A DNA stretch of 64,000 nt from Gp6-AA40 sp963723495 (GTDB lineage Bacteria; Acidobacteriota; Vicinamibacteria; Vicinamibacterales; UBA2999), in NCBI GenBank assembly GCA_963723495.1, contig CAVRQR010000006.1, positions 124,001-188,000 of the forward strand. The letters are read 5' to 3'. Position 1 is the first letter of the stretch; each line of letters begins with the position of its first letter. Made by a program: the position numbers and the translations under genes. The notes under the pieces were generated by a model, which was not told the DNA's origin, did not search any database, and worked only from the letters and a program-made list of their open reading frames with translations. Shown piece after piece: positions 28,982 to 37,630 of this stretch.

Positions 28982-29965
28982 TTAGTCCTGATGCGCCTGC
29001 GCGGGCTGGTCGAGCCGCATGCCCAGGCTCAGCCCCATCGTGTGCAGGATCTCCTTGATCTCATTGAGCGACTTCCGGCCGAAGTTCTTCGTCTTCAGCA
29101 TCTCCGCTTCGGTTTTCTGCACGAGTTCGCGGATGGTCCGGATGTTCGCGTTCTTGAGGCAGTTGTACGACCGCACTGACAGCTCGAGCTCTTCGACGCT
29201 CTTGTCGAGATTCTCGTTGAGCGCGCCGGCACGTGTCGGCTCCGCCTGCGTGTCAGGCGACTCACCGGCATCATCGAGGTTGATGAAGATGTTCAGGTGG
29301 TCGCGGATCAGCTTCGCCGCCAGCGAGACCGACTCCTGAGCGGTCACTGAACCGTTGGTCCACACGTCGATCGTGAGCTTGTCGTAGTCGGTGGTCTGGC
29401 CCAGGCGCGCTGCCTCGACCAGGTAGTTCACCTTCTTCACCGGGGAATGAACCGAATCCACCGGAATCCAGCCGATACCGAGATCCTCATCGAAGTTCTT
29501 GTCCGCCGAGACGTAGCCTCGGCCGCGCTTCATGCGCAACTCCATATGGAGCTTGCCACCCTCGGAGATCGTGGCGATATGCGCTTCGGGCTCGAGGATC
29601 TCGATGTCCTGATCGACCTCGATGTCCTTCGCCCGCACGATGCCCGGCTTCTCCACCCGGAGGTACAACGTCTTGGTGTAGTCGACGTGCAGCTTGAGAG
29701 GGATCTGCTTCAGGTTGAGGATGATGTCGGTCGCATCCTCGACCACGCCGGGGATCGGTGAGAATTCGTGGAGCACGCCGTCGATCTTGACGGCCGTAAT
29801 GGCCGCACCTTCAATCGAGGACAGCAGCACGCGCCGCAGCGCGTTGCCGATGGTCGTGCCGAACCCGCGCTCGAATGGCTGGGCGTAGAACCTGCCGAAT
29901 CGATCGGTGAGTGTCTCTCGTTCGAACTCGAGACGCTTCGGACGCTGAAAACCTTTCCAGAGCAT
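28982..29965 (-). CDS. rpoA: RNA polymerase subunit alpha
   Basis: The 327-residue assembly subunit. The N-terminal dimerisation domain contains FERGFGTTIGNALRRVLLSS. The flexible linker is followed by the alpha-CTD (about 250-315: LELSVRSYNCLKNANIRTI, NFGRKSLNEIKEIL), which contacts UP elements and activators. ATG 29965 (MLWKGFQRPKRLEF) has AAAGGA 7 nt upstream and matches family starts; an in-frame start 6 codons earlier is less likely. Confidence 0.97.
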   Translation of the reverse strand: MLWKGFQRPKRLEFERETLTDRFGRFYAQPFERGFGTTIGNALRRVLLSSIEGAAITAVKIDGVLHEFSPIPGVVEDATDIILNLKQIPLKLHVDYTKTLYLRVEKPGIVRAKDIEVDQDIEILEPEAHIATISEGGKLHMELRMKRGRGYVSADKNFDEDLGIGWIPVDSVHSPVKKVNYLVEAARLGQTTDYDKLTIDVWTNGSVTAQESVSLAAKLIRDHLNIFINLDDAGESPDTQAEPTRAGALNENLDKSVEELELSVRSYNCLKNANIRTIRELVQKTEAEMLKTKNFGRKSLNEIKEILHTMGLSLGMRLDQPAQAHQD

Positions 29966-29990
29966 GGATTTTCCTTTCGCCAATGGGCCG

Positions 29991-30055
29991 GCAGCTCCGG
30001 CCTCCAGACCTGCGTGTTACATCCGCCGGCCTCCCGCTGCAGGTCTGTAAGCTGC
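29991..30055. repeat. Imperfect long hairpin upstream of rpoA
   Basis: Nested inverted repeats: outer GCAGCT/AGCTGC and inner CAGACCTGC/GCAGGTCTG with a 25-nt loop. They fill the rpsD-rpoA gap. The GGTCTG core resembles the REP-like palindromes at 37846 and 38771. Confidence 0.5.
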
Positions 30056-30079
30056 GGGCCAGCGGCTGGCTTGAACGCC

Positions 30080-30709
30080 TTACTTCGAATACAACTCGAC
30101 GATCAACTGTTCCTGCACCGGCAGGTTGATCTGCTCGCGCGTGGGTACTGAGCCAATCTTTGCCGACATCGCGGCGGCGTCGAACTGCAGCCACTCGGGC
30201 ACGCCGCGGCCCTTTACCTCTTCGAGCGCATGCAGAATGGCCGGCGCCTTCTGACTGCTCTGCCTGACGGCAACGACGTCACCCGGCTTGAGCGAGAACG
30301 ACGGGATATCCACCTTCCGGCCGTTGACGGTGAAGTGCCCGTGCCGCACCAGCTGGCGCGCCTGCGGACGTGAAGTCGCGAAGCCGAGTCGATAGGCGAC
30401 GTTGTCGAGGCGACGCTCGAGCAGCTGCAACAGCGTCTCGCCGGTGATACCGCGCGTCCGCTCCGCCTGCTCGAAGTAGCGGCGGAACTGATCCTCGAGC
30501 ACACCGTAGATGCGCTTCACCTTCTGTTTCTCGCGCAGCTGCACGCCGTAGCCGGCGAGCTTCGACTTCCGGGTCTTGCCGTGCTGCCCGGGCGCGAAGT
30601 TGCGTTTCTCGATCGCGCACTTCTCCGTGTAGCAGCGCTCGCCCTTGAGGAACAGCTTCATTCCCTCGCGGCGGCACAGGCGGCAAACGGGTCCGATATA
30701 ACGAGCCAT
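30080..30709 (-). CDS. rpsD: 30S ribosomal protein S4
   Basis: 209 residues, a primary 16S binder and translational-fidelity protein. The N-terminal zinc-binding (C+) form is present: CRLC near the start and CYTEKC about 15 residues later. An S4 RNA-binding domain follows at about 97-160 (RRLDNVAYRLGFATSRPQAR). In many bacteria S4 represses the alpha operon in which it lies. Confidence 0.97.
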   Translation of the reverse strand: MARYIGPVCRLCRREGMKLFLKGERCYTEKCAIEKRNFAPGQHGKTRKSKLAGYGVQLREKQKVKRIYGVLEDQFRRYFEQAERTRGITGETLLQLLERRLDNVAYRLGFATSRPQARQLVRHGHFTVNGRKVDIPSFSLKPGDVVAVRQSSQKAPAILHALEEVKGRGVPEWLQFDAAAMSAKIGSVPTREQINLPVQEQLIVELYSK

Positions 30710-30729
30710 TAGTTCTCCTGAATTCTCGT

Positions 30730-30815
30730 AATGCAGAATGCAGAGTGCAGAATGCAGAAGCCACCGAACGCATCAATCGACGCGGTGTCTGCATTCAGCA
30801 TTCTGAATTCAGTAT
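30730..30815. repeat. Heptad hairpin, AATGCAG family (rpsK-rpsD gap)
   Basis: Four in-register AATGCAG-like words, a loop of about 30 nt, then four complementary words (TCTGCAT, TCAGCAT and relatives). AT-richer than the flanking genes and unrelated in word to the GGCTNTN loci, but with the same 7-nt period and the same block/anti-block plan. Confidence 0.65.
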
Positions 30816-30824
30816 TACATCTCA

Positions 30825-31265
30825 TCACACTCTCCGACGCTTCGTCGGCCGGCATCCGTTGTGCGGGATGGGCGTGACGTCGCGAATCGACTTCACCTCG
30901 ATCCCCACGGTCTGCAGCGCTCGAATCGCGGACTCTCGACCCGACCCGGGGCCCTTCACGCGCACGTCGACCGATCGCAGGCCGTAGGTCTTGGCGGTGT
31001 TGCCCGCGCTCATCGCGGCCTGGGTGGCGGCAAACGGCGTTCCCTTGCGGGAACCCTTGAAGCCAATGCCCCCTGCGCTCGACCACGCGATCACATTGCC
31101 CTCGGTGTCGGTGATCGTGATCTGCGTGTTGTTGAACGAGGCATGGATGTGGACCAGCCCGTGATGCACAACGCGCTTCTCGCCGCGCTTCTTGAACGTC
31201 TTCCGTGGCGCTTTCTTTCCGCCCTCGGCTTTTTTCTCAGGTGCTGCGCCTTCAGTCTTAGCCAT
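30825..31265 (-). CDS. rpsK: 30S ribosomal protein S11
   Basis: 146 residues. An Ala/Lys/Glu-rich N-terminal extension (about 1-28) precedes the conserved platform protein (HIHASFNNTQITITD, GRESAIRALQTVGI) and basic C-terminus (NGCRPTKRRRV). ATG 31265 is used because the in-frame upstream codons are Arg-rich readthrough without a Shine-Dalgarno. It lies 4 nt downstream of rpsM. Confidence 0.96.
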   Translation of the reverse strand: MAKTEGAAPEKKAEGGKKAPRKTFKKRGEKRVVHHGLVHIHASFNNTQITITDTEGNVIAWSSAGGIGFKGSRKGTPFAATQAAMSAGNTAKTYGLRSVDVRVKGPGSGRESAIRALQTVGIEVKSIRDVTPIPHNGCRPTKRRRV

Positions 31266-31269
31266 AGAG

Positions 31270-31644
31270 TTACACCGTCTTCTTCTTCGCGATCGCACCT
31301 TTGCGCGGGCCCTTGCGGGTGCGTGCGTTCGTACGAGTCCGCTGGCCGCGTGCCGGCAGATTGCGGCGGTGGCGCAGTCCGCGGTAGCAGCCGATTTCCA
31401 TCAGCCGCTTGATGTTCATCGAGATTTCCTTCCGCAGGTCGCCCTCGACACCACCCACTTCTTCGATGACGCGGCTGATTTTCCGCACGTCGTCCTCGGA
31501 GAGATCCTTGACGCGAATGTCAGGGCTGACACCCGCCTCACCGAGGATGTCGCCGGACCGCTTGCGTCCGATCCCGTAGATGTAGGTCAACCCAATCTCG
31601 ATCCGCTTCGTGCGCGGAAGATCGATGCCTGCGATACGCGCCAT
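31270..31644 (-). CDS. rpsM: 30S ribosomal protein S13
   Basis: 124 residues, head protein that bridges to the 50S subunit (bridges B1a/B1b). It opens MARIAGIDLPRTKRIEIGLTY. The helix-two-turn-helix is intact, and the C-terminal GQRTRTNARTRKGPRK tail reaches the P-site tRNA. First gene of the alpha operon, 3 nt after rpmJ. Confidence 0.97.
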   Translation of the reverse strand: MARIAGIDLPRTKRIEIGLTYIYGIGRKRSGDILGEAGVSPDIRVKDLSEDDVRKISRVIEEVGGVEGDLRKEISMNIKRLMEIGCYRGLRHRRNLPARGQRTRTNARTRKGPRKGAIAKKKTV

Positions 31645-31647
31645 GAC

Positions 31648-31761
31648 TTATCCCTGCCTCTGCTTGTGCTTGGCGTTCGTGCAGATGACGCGCACCACGC
31701 CGCGGCGGCGCACCACCTTGCACTTGTCGCAAATCCGTTTTACCGACGCTCTGACTTTCAT
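31648..31761 (-). CDS. rpmJ: 50S ribosomal protein L36
   Basis: 37 residues, starting MKVRASVKRICDKC, with the zinc ribbon CDKC-x12-C-x4-H of the C+ form and a basic tail (KHKQRQG). It lies in the expected infA-rpmJ-rpsM order. GGAAGG lies about 11 nt upstream of ATG 31761. Confidence 0.95.
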   Translation of the reverse strand: MKVRASVKRICDKCKVVRRRGVVRVICTNAKHKQRQG

Positions 31762-31794
31762 TGATGTCTACGCCTTCCGGCTATGCTTTCAGGA

Positions 31795-32007
31795 CTACGT
31801 TTTCCGGACAATTCGGCCGCGTGTTCCGTCCCGCGCCGTCAATTCCACGATCACCCGATCCCCGACGAGCAGCCTGACGAAGTTCCGCTCCACGCTTCCG
31901 GTCGGATGGGCGGTCACTCGATGCTCACCCTCGACCTGCACCTGGTAGAGGCCGCTCGGCAACTGCGCGGTCACGATGCCTTCAACGCGACGTGCCTCGT
32001 CCGGCAT
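31795..32007 (-). CDS. infA: Translation initiation factor IF-1
   Basis: A 70-residue S1/OB-fold factor that occupies the ribosomal A site during initiation. It shows VEGIVTAQLPSGLYQVQVE and GDRVIVELTARDGTRGRIVRK. The N-terminus (MPDEARR) is less typical than the usual AKED start. Located between map and rpmJ as in most spc operons. Confidence 0.92.
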   Translation of the reverse strand: MPDEARRVEGIVTAQLPSGLYQVQVEGEHRVTAHPTGSVERNFVRLLVGDRVIVELTARDGTRGRIVRKT

Positions 32008-32029
32008 CCATCACCGTACGGGCCGCACG

Positions 32030-32872
32030 TCACGAATGCGCCCGAACTTCCTCAGTTTCACCGGCGTTGCCATTCGGCACGACCCGGCCGGCCGCGAGTA
32101 ACTGCTTCGCCCGTGCTTCCTCGACCGCCAGCAGCGTCAGGATTTCGCATCCCTCGCGCGTGACCACGACCGTGTGTTCGAAGTGCGCGGACAGGCTCTT
32201 GTCCCGCGTGACCGCCGTCCACCCGTCCGACAACACCTTTACTGCCGGCTTGCCGGCGTTCACCATCGGCTCGATCGCGAGCACCATGCCCTCGGACAAC
32301 CGCGGGCCGTGACCGCCCGGACCGTAGTTGGCCACCTGTGGCTCTTCGTGCAGCGAGGTGCCGATGCCATGCCCCACGAACTCGCGAACGACCGAAAATC
32401 CCTGCGCCTCGACGTGCTGTTGAACCGCCGCCCCGATGTCCGACACGCGCGCCCCCGGACGCACGCAGTCGATTCCACGAAACAGCGCTTCCTCCGTCAC
32501 TCGCAGCAGCTCGCTCGCCTGCGGTGAGACGGTTCCAACCGGAACGGTCACCGCGCAATCTCCGAAAAACCCGTCGAGCTTGGCGCCCATGTCGATTGAC
32601 ACGATGTCACCAGTCACCAGCGACCGCGACGAGGGGATGCCATGCACCACCTGCTCGTTGACCGACGCACAGACCGTCGCAGGATACCCGTGATATCCCT
32701 TGAACGCCGGCTCGGCCCCGGCCTCTGGTACACGGCGTTCGGCCAGCTCGTCGATGTCCGCCGTCGTGATGCCGGGCACCACGACCTGCCGCAATTCCGC
32801 GAGAATTCGCGCCACGAGCTGGTTGACCCGTCGCAGCTTCTCAATCTCGCTCTGGGACCTGCAGACGATCAC
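32030..32872 (-). CDS. map: Methionine aminopeptidase, type I
   Basis: A 280-residue dimetal enzyme that removes the initiator Met. Metal ligands are seen in order: Asp in GDIVSIDMGAKLDGFFGD (two Asp), His in GHGIGTSLHEEP, Glu in AIEPM and the final Glu in FEHTVVVT. The C-terminal tail extends about 25 residues past the usual end. A GTG start (MIVCRSQSEIEKLRR) is preceded by GGGGGC. Confidence 0.96.
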   Translation of the reverse strand: MIVCRSQSEIEKLRRVNQLVARILAELRQVVVPGITTADIDELAERRVPEAGAEPAFKGYHGYPATVCASVNEQVVHGIPSSRSLVTGDIVSIDMGAKLDGFFGDCAVTVPVGTVSPQASELLRVTEEALFRGIDCVRPGARVSDIGAAVQQHVEAQGFSVVREFVGHGIGTSLHEEPQVANYGPGGHGPRLSEGMVLAIEPMVNAGKPAVKVLSDGWTAVTRDKSLSAHFEHTVVVTREGCEILTLLAVEEARAKQLLAAGRVVPNGNAGETEEVRAHS

Positions 32873-32883
32873 GAGAGCCCCCT

Positions 32884-33540
32884 TTACCGCTTCGCCGCCG
32901 CCGCGTGGTCGATCGCCGCGTTCAGCTCGTCGGCGACACGCTCTGGTGCCTGCGCTCCGTTGACGACCCGAAACGTCGGACGCTCACGATAGTAGTCGAG
33001 CACCGGCCTCGTCGTCTGCTGATAGACCCGCAGGCGTTCCAGCACCACATCCTGGTTGTCGTCGGCGCGTTGCACCAGCGTGCCGCCGCACTGCTTGCAC
33101 GCCTCCTCACCGCCCGTCGGGTCGGCGTTGTGTCCGCACACCGAGCAGATCCGCCGGATGGCCAGGCGACGCACCAGCTCCTGCTCGGGCACCGCGACGT
33201 CGACGACGATCAGCGGACCAGAGTCGAGACGATCCATCAGCTCGTCGAGCGCACGCGCCTGTGCAACAGTCCGCGGAAACCCGTCGAGCACGAACCCGTC
33301 ACGCACGTCCGGTCTGGCCAGGCGGTCCGCGACGATCTTGATCATCGTGGCGTCGTCGACGAGCTCGCCGCGATCCATCCAGGCCTTTGCCTCGAGCGCC
33401 GTCGGGTTCTTTTCCCTGACCGCGTCACGCAGGATGTCGCCGGTCGAGATCTTTGGCAGACCGCGATCGCTTGCAAACCGCCCTGCTTGCGTGCCCTTAC
33501 CGGCTCCAGGCGGCCCCATCATGATGACGTTCAAGCCCAT
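32884..33540 (-). CDS. adk: Adenylate kinase, zinc-LID form
   Basis: 218 residues; interconverts ATP + AMP and 2 ADP. P-loop GPPGAGKGTQAG, NMP-binding region and the long LID (about 126-164) with four Cys (CSVCG and CKQC) that bind structural zinc as in Gram-positive enzymes. DGFPRTVAQA is intact. It sits between secY and map in the spc operon. Confidence 0.97.
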   Translation of the reverse strand: MGLNVIMMGPPGAGKGTQAGRFASDRGLPKISTGDILRDAVREKNPTALEAKAWMDRGELVDDATMIKIVADRLARPDVRDGFVLDGFPRTVAQARALDELMDRLDSGPLIVVDVAVPEQELVRRLAIRRICSVCGHNADPTGGEEACKQCGGTLVQRADDNQDVVLERLRVYQQTTRPVLDYYRERPTFRVVNGAQAPERVADELNAAIDHAAAAKR

Positions 33541-33549
33541 GTCCCGACG

Positions 33550-34938
33550 TCAGCCGCGGCGGCCCCGGATGCGGGTCTTCTTCATGAAGCCGTCGTAGTG
33601 CCTCATGATGAGCTGTGACTCTACCTGCTGGACCGTATCCATCGCGACGCCCACGACGATCAGCAACGAGGTGCCGCCGAAGTAGAACGTCACGCCAAGC
33701 CCCTGCGTGAACCAACTCGGGAGAATCGCGTCCAGCCTCTCACCGACGAACGGAATCGGTGCAACCCGGAAGCCGGTGATGAGCAACTCAGGCAGCAGTG
33801 CGACAACGGCGAGGTAGAGCGCTCCCACGAGCGTGATCCGCGCCAGGATCGTGTCGATGTATTCCGCCGTCCGCTTGCCCGGCCGAATCCCGGGCACAAA
33901 GCCGCCGTACTTGCGCATGTTCTCGGCCACGTCATCAGGGTTGAAGATGATCGACGTGTAGAAATACGCAAAGAAGACGATACCCAGCACGTACATGAGG
34001 TTGTAGAGCGGCATCCCGTAGGCCACCTGATCGACCGCTCGACGTGCCCACGTGCCGACCTCGAACAGCGGGGCCGCCATCGTGAAGAACGACAGGATCG
34101 ACGAGGCAAAGATGACGGGGATGACACCGCCCGTGTTCACCTTCAACGGGATGTGCGTACTCGACCCGCCGTACTGCCTGCGGCCGACGACCCGTTTGGC
34201 GTACTGCACGGTGATCCGTCGATGCCCTCGTTCGACGAAGACAATCGCGGCAATGACAACCACCGACATCGCGATCAGGAAAAGAATGCGCAACGGACCG
34301 ATCTGTCCGGTCTGCATCTGGTCGAGTGTGGTCAACAGCGCCGTCGGCAGCCCGACGACGATGCCGGCAAAGATCAGCAGCGACATGCCGTTGCCGACCC
34401 CGCGCTCGGTGATCTGTTCGCCCAGCCACATCACGAACATCGTTCCAGTCGTCAGCGTGAGCACGCACGTGAACCGGAAGCCCCAACCCGGGTCGTAGAC
34501 GAGCGGCAAGCCACCAGGAGCATCGGCCGAGCTTTCCAGCCACACGGCGTAGCCGAACGACTGCACGACCGCCAGGGCCACGGTGAGATAACGCGTGTAC
34601 TGTGTGATCTTGCGACGCCCCAGCTCACCCTCTTTCGAGATGCGCTCGAGGTACGGCCAGACCACGGTGAGCAACTGGATGATGATCGAAGCGCTGATGT
34701 ACGGCATGACGCCGAGCGCAAAGATCGTGACGCGCTCGAGGCTTCCGCCCGTGAACATGTTGGCCAGCCCGAACATCGATCCCGCGAGTTGATCGGCAAA
34801 GAGCCGGAGCGCTTCCTGATTCACGCCCGGCGTGGGGACGTGACTCCCAATGCGGTAGACACCCAGCAGCGCCAGCGTAAACAGCACGCGGTTCCGCAGG
34901 TCGCTGATCGCGAAGAGATTCTTGAGCGCGTTCTCCAT
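33550..34938 (-). CDS. secY: Protein translocase subunit SecY
   Basis: 462 residues with ten membrane helices, the protein-conducting channel for exported proteins. Family motifs are the plug-domain region after helix 1 (LGVYRIGSHVPTPGVN), GITMPYISASII-like VMPYISASIIIQLL, and the cytosolic loops FVERGHRRITVQYAKR (C4) and YGGFVPGIRPGKRTAEYI (C5) that contact SecA and the ribosome. The frame is intact throughout. Confidence 0.97.
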   Translation of the reverse strand: MENALKNLFAISDLRNRVLFTLALLGVYRIGSHVPTPGVNQEALRLFADQLAGSMFGLANMFTGGSLERVTIFALGVMPYISASIIIQLLTVVWPYLERISKEGELGRRKITQYTRYLTVALAVVQSFGYAVWLESSADAPGGLPLVYDPGWGFRFTCVLTLTTGTMFVMWLGEQITERGVGNGMSLLIFAGIVVGLPTALLTTLDQMQTGQIGPLRILFLIAMSVVVIAAIVFVERGHRRITVQYAKRVVGRRQYGGSSTHIPLKVNTGGVIPVIFASSILSFFTMAAPLFEVGTWARRAVDQVAYGMPLYNLMYVLGIVFFAYFYTSIIFNPDDVAENMRKYGGFVPGIRPGKRTAEYIDTILARITLVGALYLAVVALLPELLITGFRVAPIPFVGERLDAILPSWFTQGLGVTFYFGGTSLLIVVGVAMDTVQQVESQLIMRHYDGFMKKTRIRGRRG

Positions 34939-34973
34939 ATATGCCTGCTGCTAGGGCGAGGGCGAGGCCTCGC

Positions 34974-35429
34974 CTACTTTCTCGCTGCGATCACCTCTGC
35001 CGCACCACCGGCGGCCGCAATCTTCTCCGCTGCCTTGCCGCTGAATTTGTGCGCGCGCACGGTCAGCTTCTTCGAGAAATCCCCTCGCGCCAGCACCTTG
35101 ATGGGCTGACGCTCGCCGTGGATCAGACCGCGCTCACGGAGCAATTCCGGCGTCACCACCGTCCCCGCATCGAAGCGCTCTCCCAGCACATCGAGGTTCA
35201 CGACGGCGTATTCCGTGCGGAAGTGATTGTGAAATCCCCGCTTCGGAATACGGCGATGGAGCGGCATCTGGCCGCCCTCGAAGCCGCGCTTGAACTTGAA
35301 ACCCGAACGCGACTGCGCACCCTTGTGACCGCGTCCCGCCTGAGTGCCCTGACCCGTGCCATGACCGCGGCCGACGCGCTTTTTGTTCTTCTTCGAGCCC
35401 TCTGAGGGCTTGAGATTGCTCAGATCCAT
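34974..35429 (-). CDS. rplO: 50S ribosomal protein L15
   Basis: 151 residues. The basic, Gly-rich N-terminus (KRVGRGHGTGQGTQAGRGHK) threads into 23S rRNA; a C-terminal globular domain follows (VRAHKFSGKAAEKIAAAGG). The 34939-34973 gap to secY contains a 14-bp palindrome GGCGAGGCCTCGCC. Confidence 0.97.
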   Translation of the reverse strand: MDLSNLKPSEGSKKNKKRVGRGHGTGQGTQAGRGHKGAQSRSGFKFKRGFEGGQMPLHRRIPKRGFHNHFRTEYAVVNLDVLGERFDAGTVVTPELLRERGLIHGERQPIKVLARGDFSKKLTVRAHKFSGKAAEKIAAAGGAAEVIAARK

Positions 35430-35438
35430 GAGACCCGC

Positions 35439-35645
35439 CTATTCCTGCACCGTCACCAGGTGACGGACCTTGTGGACCATTCCCCGGGTCTCCGGCGTAT
35501 CCGCCAGTTCCACCGTATGGTTAAGACGCCGTAATCCCAGCCCGGTCACCGTCTCGGCCTGCGTGCGATTGAAGCCGATCGTGCTCTTCACGAGCGTCAC
35601 CTTGATGCGCTTGGCGCTCGACTGCTTTGCCGCTTTCTTCGCCAT
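35439..35645 (-). CDS. rpmD: 50S ribosomal protein L30
   Basis: 68 residues in the short bacterial form: an N-terminal Lys/Ala extension, then IKVTLVKSTIGFNRTQAETVTGLGLRRLN. ATG 35645 (MAKKAAKQ) is chosen because the further upstream ATG would lie within the rpsE stop region. Confidence 0.95.
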   Translation of the reverse strand: MAKKAAKQSSAKRIKVTLVKSTIGFNRTQAETVTGLGLRRLNHTVELADTPETRGMVHKVRHLVTVQE

Positions 35646-35646
35646 C

Positions 35647-36171
35647 CTAGGCTCCAACCAACTCAGATTCTTCCTTACCGCGGAAGCGCGCGACCTGCGC
35701 CGGATCCTTCAGACCCATCAATCCGGCGAACGTCGCCCGGACGACGTTGTGCGGGTTCGCCGAACCGAGCGACTTGGTCAGGACGTTCTGAATGCCCGCG
35801 CTCTCGACGACGGCGCGGACGGCGCCACCAGCGATGAGACCCGTGCCCTCGGGCGCCGGCTTGAGGAGCACGCTCCCCGATCCAAAGCGGCCGACGACCT
35901 GATGCGGAATAGTCGTCCCTTTGAGCGGCACCTTGATCAGGTTCTTCTTCGCCGCTTCGATCCCCTTCTTGATTGCCGAGGGAACTTCCTTCGCCTTGCC
36001 GACGCCAAACCCGACGACGCCATGGCCATCGCCGACGACGACAAGAGCGCTGAAGCTCAGGTTCTTGCCGCCCTTGACGACCTTCGTCACGCGATTGATC
36101 GAGACGACGCTGTCCTTGATCTCGAGCTGGCTGGCGTCGATCTTTTCCCGAGTACGGTTCATTAACGCCAC
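35647..36171 (-). CDS. rpsE: 30S ribosomal protein S5
   Basis: 174 residues. The N-terminal dsRNA-binding fold (SVVSINRVTKVVKGGKNLSF, VVGDGHGVVGFGVGKAKEV) precedes the C-terminal domain (PAPEGTGLIAGGAVRAVVE). It lines the mRNA entry tunnel and affects fidelity. Intact. Confidence 0.97.
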   Translation of the reverse strand: MALMNRTREKIDASQLEIKDSVVSINRVTKVVKGGKNLSFSALVVVGDGHGVVGFGVGKAKEVPSAIKKGIEAAKKNLIKVPLKGTTIPHQVVGRFGSGSVLLKPAPEGTGLIAGGAVRAVVESAGIQNVLTKSLGSANPHNVVRATFAGLMGLKDPAQVARFRGKEESELVGA

Positions 36172-36172
36172 G

Positions 36173-36547
36173 TTAGAACTCCAGACCGGCTTCGCGCGCG
36201 GCTTCGGCCACTGCCTTCACGCGCCCGTGATAGAGAAACCCGTTGCGATCGAAGACGACGCGCTTGACGCCCTGACCGATCAACCGCTCTGCGATCGTCT
36301 TGCCAATCGCCTTGGCCCCTTCGACGTTGCCGCCGGTCGCTTTCTTCGCCAGCGCACCCTTCACCGCCGGCTCGACGGTCGAGGCTGACGCGATCGTTTG
36401 CCCCGTCGCATCGTCGACCACCTGCACATACATGTGCGCCACGCTGCGGAAGACGGTCAGCCGCGGACGGTCGACCGAGCCACGCACGCGACGGCGGATC
36501 CGGTACTTGATCCGATTCCGGCGATCCTCTTTGGTCTTGATCCGCAT
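36173..36547 (-). CDS. rplR: 50S ribosomal protein L18
   Basis: A 124-residue 5S rRNA-binding protein. The Arg/Lys-rich N-terminus (KTKEDRRNRIKYRIRRRVRG) and core PRLTVFRSVAHMYVQVVDD are typical. The stop lies 1 nt before the rpsE start region, and the start overlaps the rplF stop by 1 nt. Confidence 0.96.
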   Translation of the reverse strand: MRIKTKEDRRNRIKYRIRRRVRGSVDRPRLTVFRSVAHMYVQVVDDATGQTIASASTVEPAVKGALAKKATGGNVEGAKAIGKTIAERLIGQGVKRVVFDRNGFLYHGRVKAVAEAAREAGLEF

Positions 36548-37086
36548 TACTTCGCTCCCGTCTTTCCGACCTTCTTCTTCAGCACTTCGCCGGTGTAACG
36601 GACGCCTTTCTGCTTATACGGATCGGGCTTGCGCATCCGGCGGATGTTGGCTGCGACCTGACCGACCAGCTGCCGATCGACACCGGTCACGACGATGTGG
36701 GTCTGCTTATCGACGGCGATATCGATACCGGCCGGGATATCGAAAATCACCGGATGCGAGTACCCGAGCGCGAAGTGGACCTGCTTGCCCTTCAGCTCCG
36801 CGCGGTAGCCAACACCCACGATGTCGAGCTCCTTCTTGAACCCATCGGTCACCCCGGCAACGGCGTTCGCAACCAGGCTGCGCGCAAGGCCATGGAACTT
36901 TCGCAGCTCACCGTCTTCACGCGAGAGCTTCGCGACCAGGGTTCCGGCGTCCTCAGAGAAGAGGATGCCCGGCGGCACCGACTGGCGCATCTTCCCCTTC
37001 GGGCCCTGCACTTCGATCGCGTCGGGCGCAATCTTCACCGTCACGCCCTTCGGGATCGGGATCGGTTTTTTACCAATTCTCGACAT
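36547..37086 (-). CDS. rplF: 50S ribosomal protein L6
   Basis: 179 residues, two tandem L6 folds near the GTPase centre. MSRIGKKPIPIPKGVTV at the N-terminus, and the signature RKPDPYKQKGVRY in domain 2. Intact; last residue precedes rplR with coupled stop/start. Confidence 0.97.
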   Translation of the reverse strand: MSRIGKKPIPIPKGVTVKIAPDAIEVQGPKGKMRQSVPPGILFSEDAGTLVAKLSREDGELRKFHGLARSLVANAVAGVTDGFKKELDIVGVGYRAELKGKQVHFALGYSHPVIFDIPAGIDIAVDKQTHIVVTGVDRQLVGQVAANIRRMRKPDPYKQKGVRYTGEVLKKKVGKTGAK

Positions 37087-37100
37087 TGCTGATCCTTGCC

Positions 37101-37131
37101 GGCTCTAGGCTCTGGGCTCTAGGCTCTCGGC
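37101..37131. repeat. Heptad tandem, GGCTCTN family (rplF-rpsH gap)
   Basis: Four perfect-register GGCTCTN words plus one degenerate word. Only the forward arm is present here; no complementary block follows. This is the cleanest tandem example of the family. Confidence 0.7.
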
Positions 37132-37150
37132 GATTGTTCGCTGTCCGCGA

Positions 37151-37564
37151 TCACCACACATTGCAGAGCACTTCGCCCCCGACGCCGGCCTTCCGTGCCG
37201 CTCGTCCGGTCATCACTCCGTGCGAGGTCGTCAGGATGCTCGTTCCCAGCCCGCCGAGGACGCTCGGCACGTCCTGCACGCCGAGATAGACGCGGCGGCC
37301 CGGCCGGCTGATACGCTCGAGCCCGGTGATCACCTTTTCGCCGCGCGGTCCGTACTTCAGGAACACGCGAATGCTCTGCCGTGGCTGCTTGCCTTCCCGC
37401 GACGCCGGCTCTTCGACGATTCGAAAGCCCTGGATGTATCCCTCGTCCTGGAGAATTCGCGCGATCTCCGCCTTCAGTTTGCTTGCGGGCATGTCGACGC
37501 GTGCATGCTTGGCCGACACGGCGTTCCGCAAGCGCGTCAGCATGTCCGAAATCGGATCTGTCAT
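37151..37564 (-). CDS. rpsH: 30S ribosomal protein S8
   Basis: 137 residues, central-domain 16S binder that in other bacteria represses the spc operon. It opens MTDPISDMLTRLRNAV. The conserved C-terminal region (YLGVQDVPSVLGGLGTSILTT) is present. Separated from rpsZ by a 66-nt spacer. Confidence 0.97.
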   Translation of the reverse strand: MTDPISDMLTRLRNAVSAKHARVDMPASKLKAEIARILQDEGYIQGFRIVEEPASREGKQPRQSIRVFLKYGPRGEKVITGLERISRPGRRVYLGVQDVPSVLGGLGTSILTTSHGVMTGRAARKAGVGGEVLCNVW

Positions 37565-37630
37565 CTGTTCGTTCCCTGCTAGTTCACAGCAGGCAGTTCA
37601 GCGTCTGCCCACCACATCCGCCTGCGTTGA

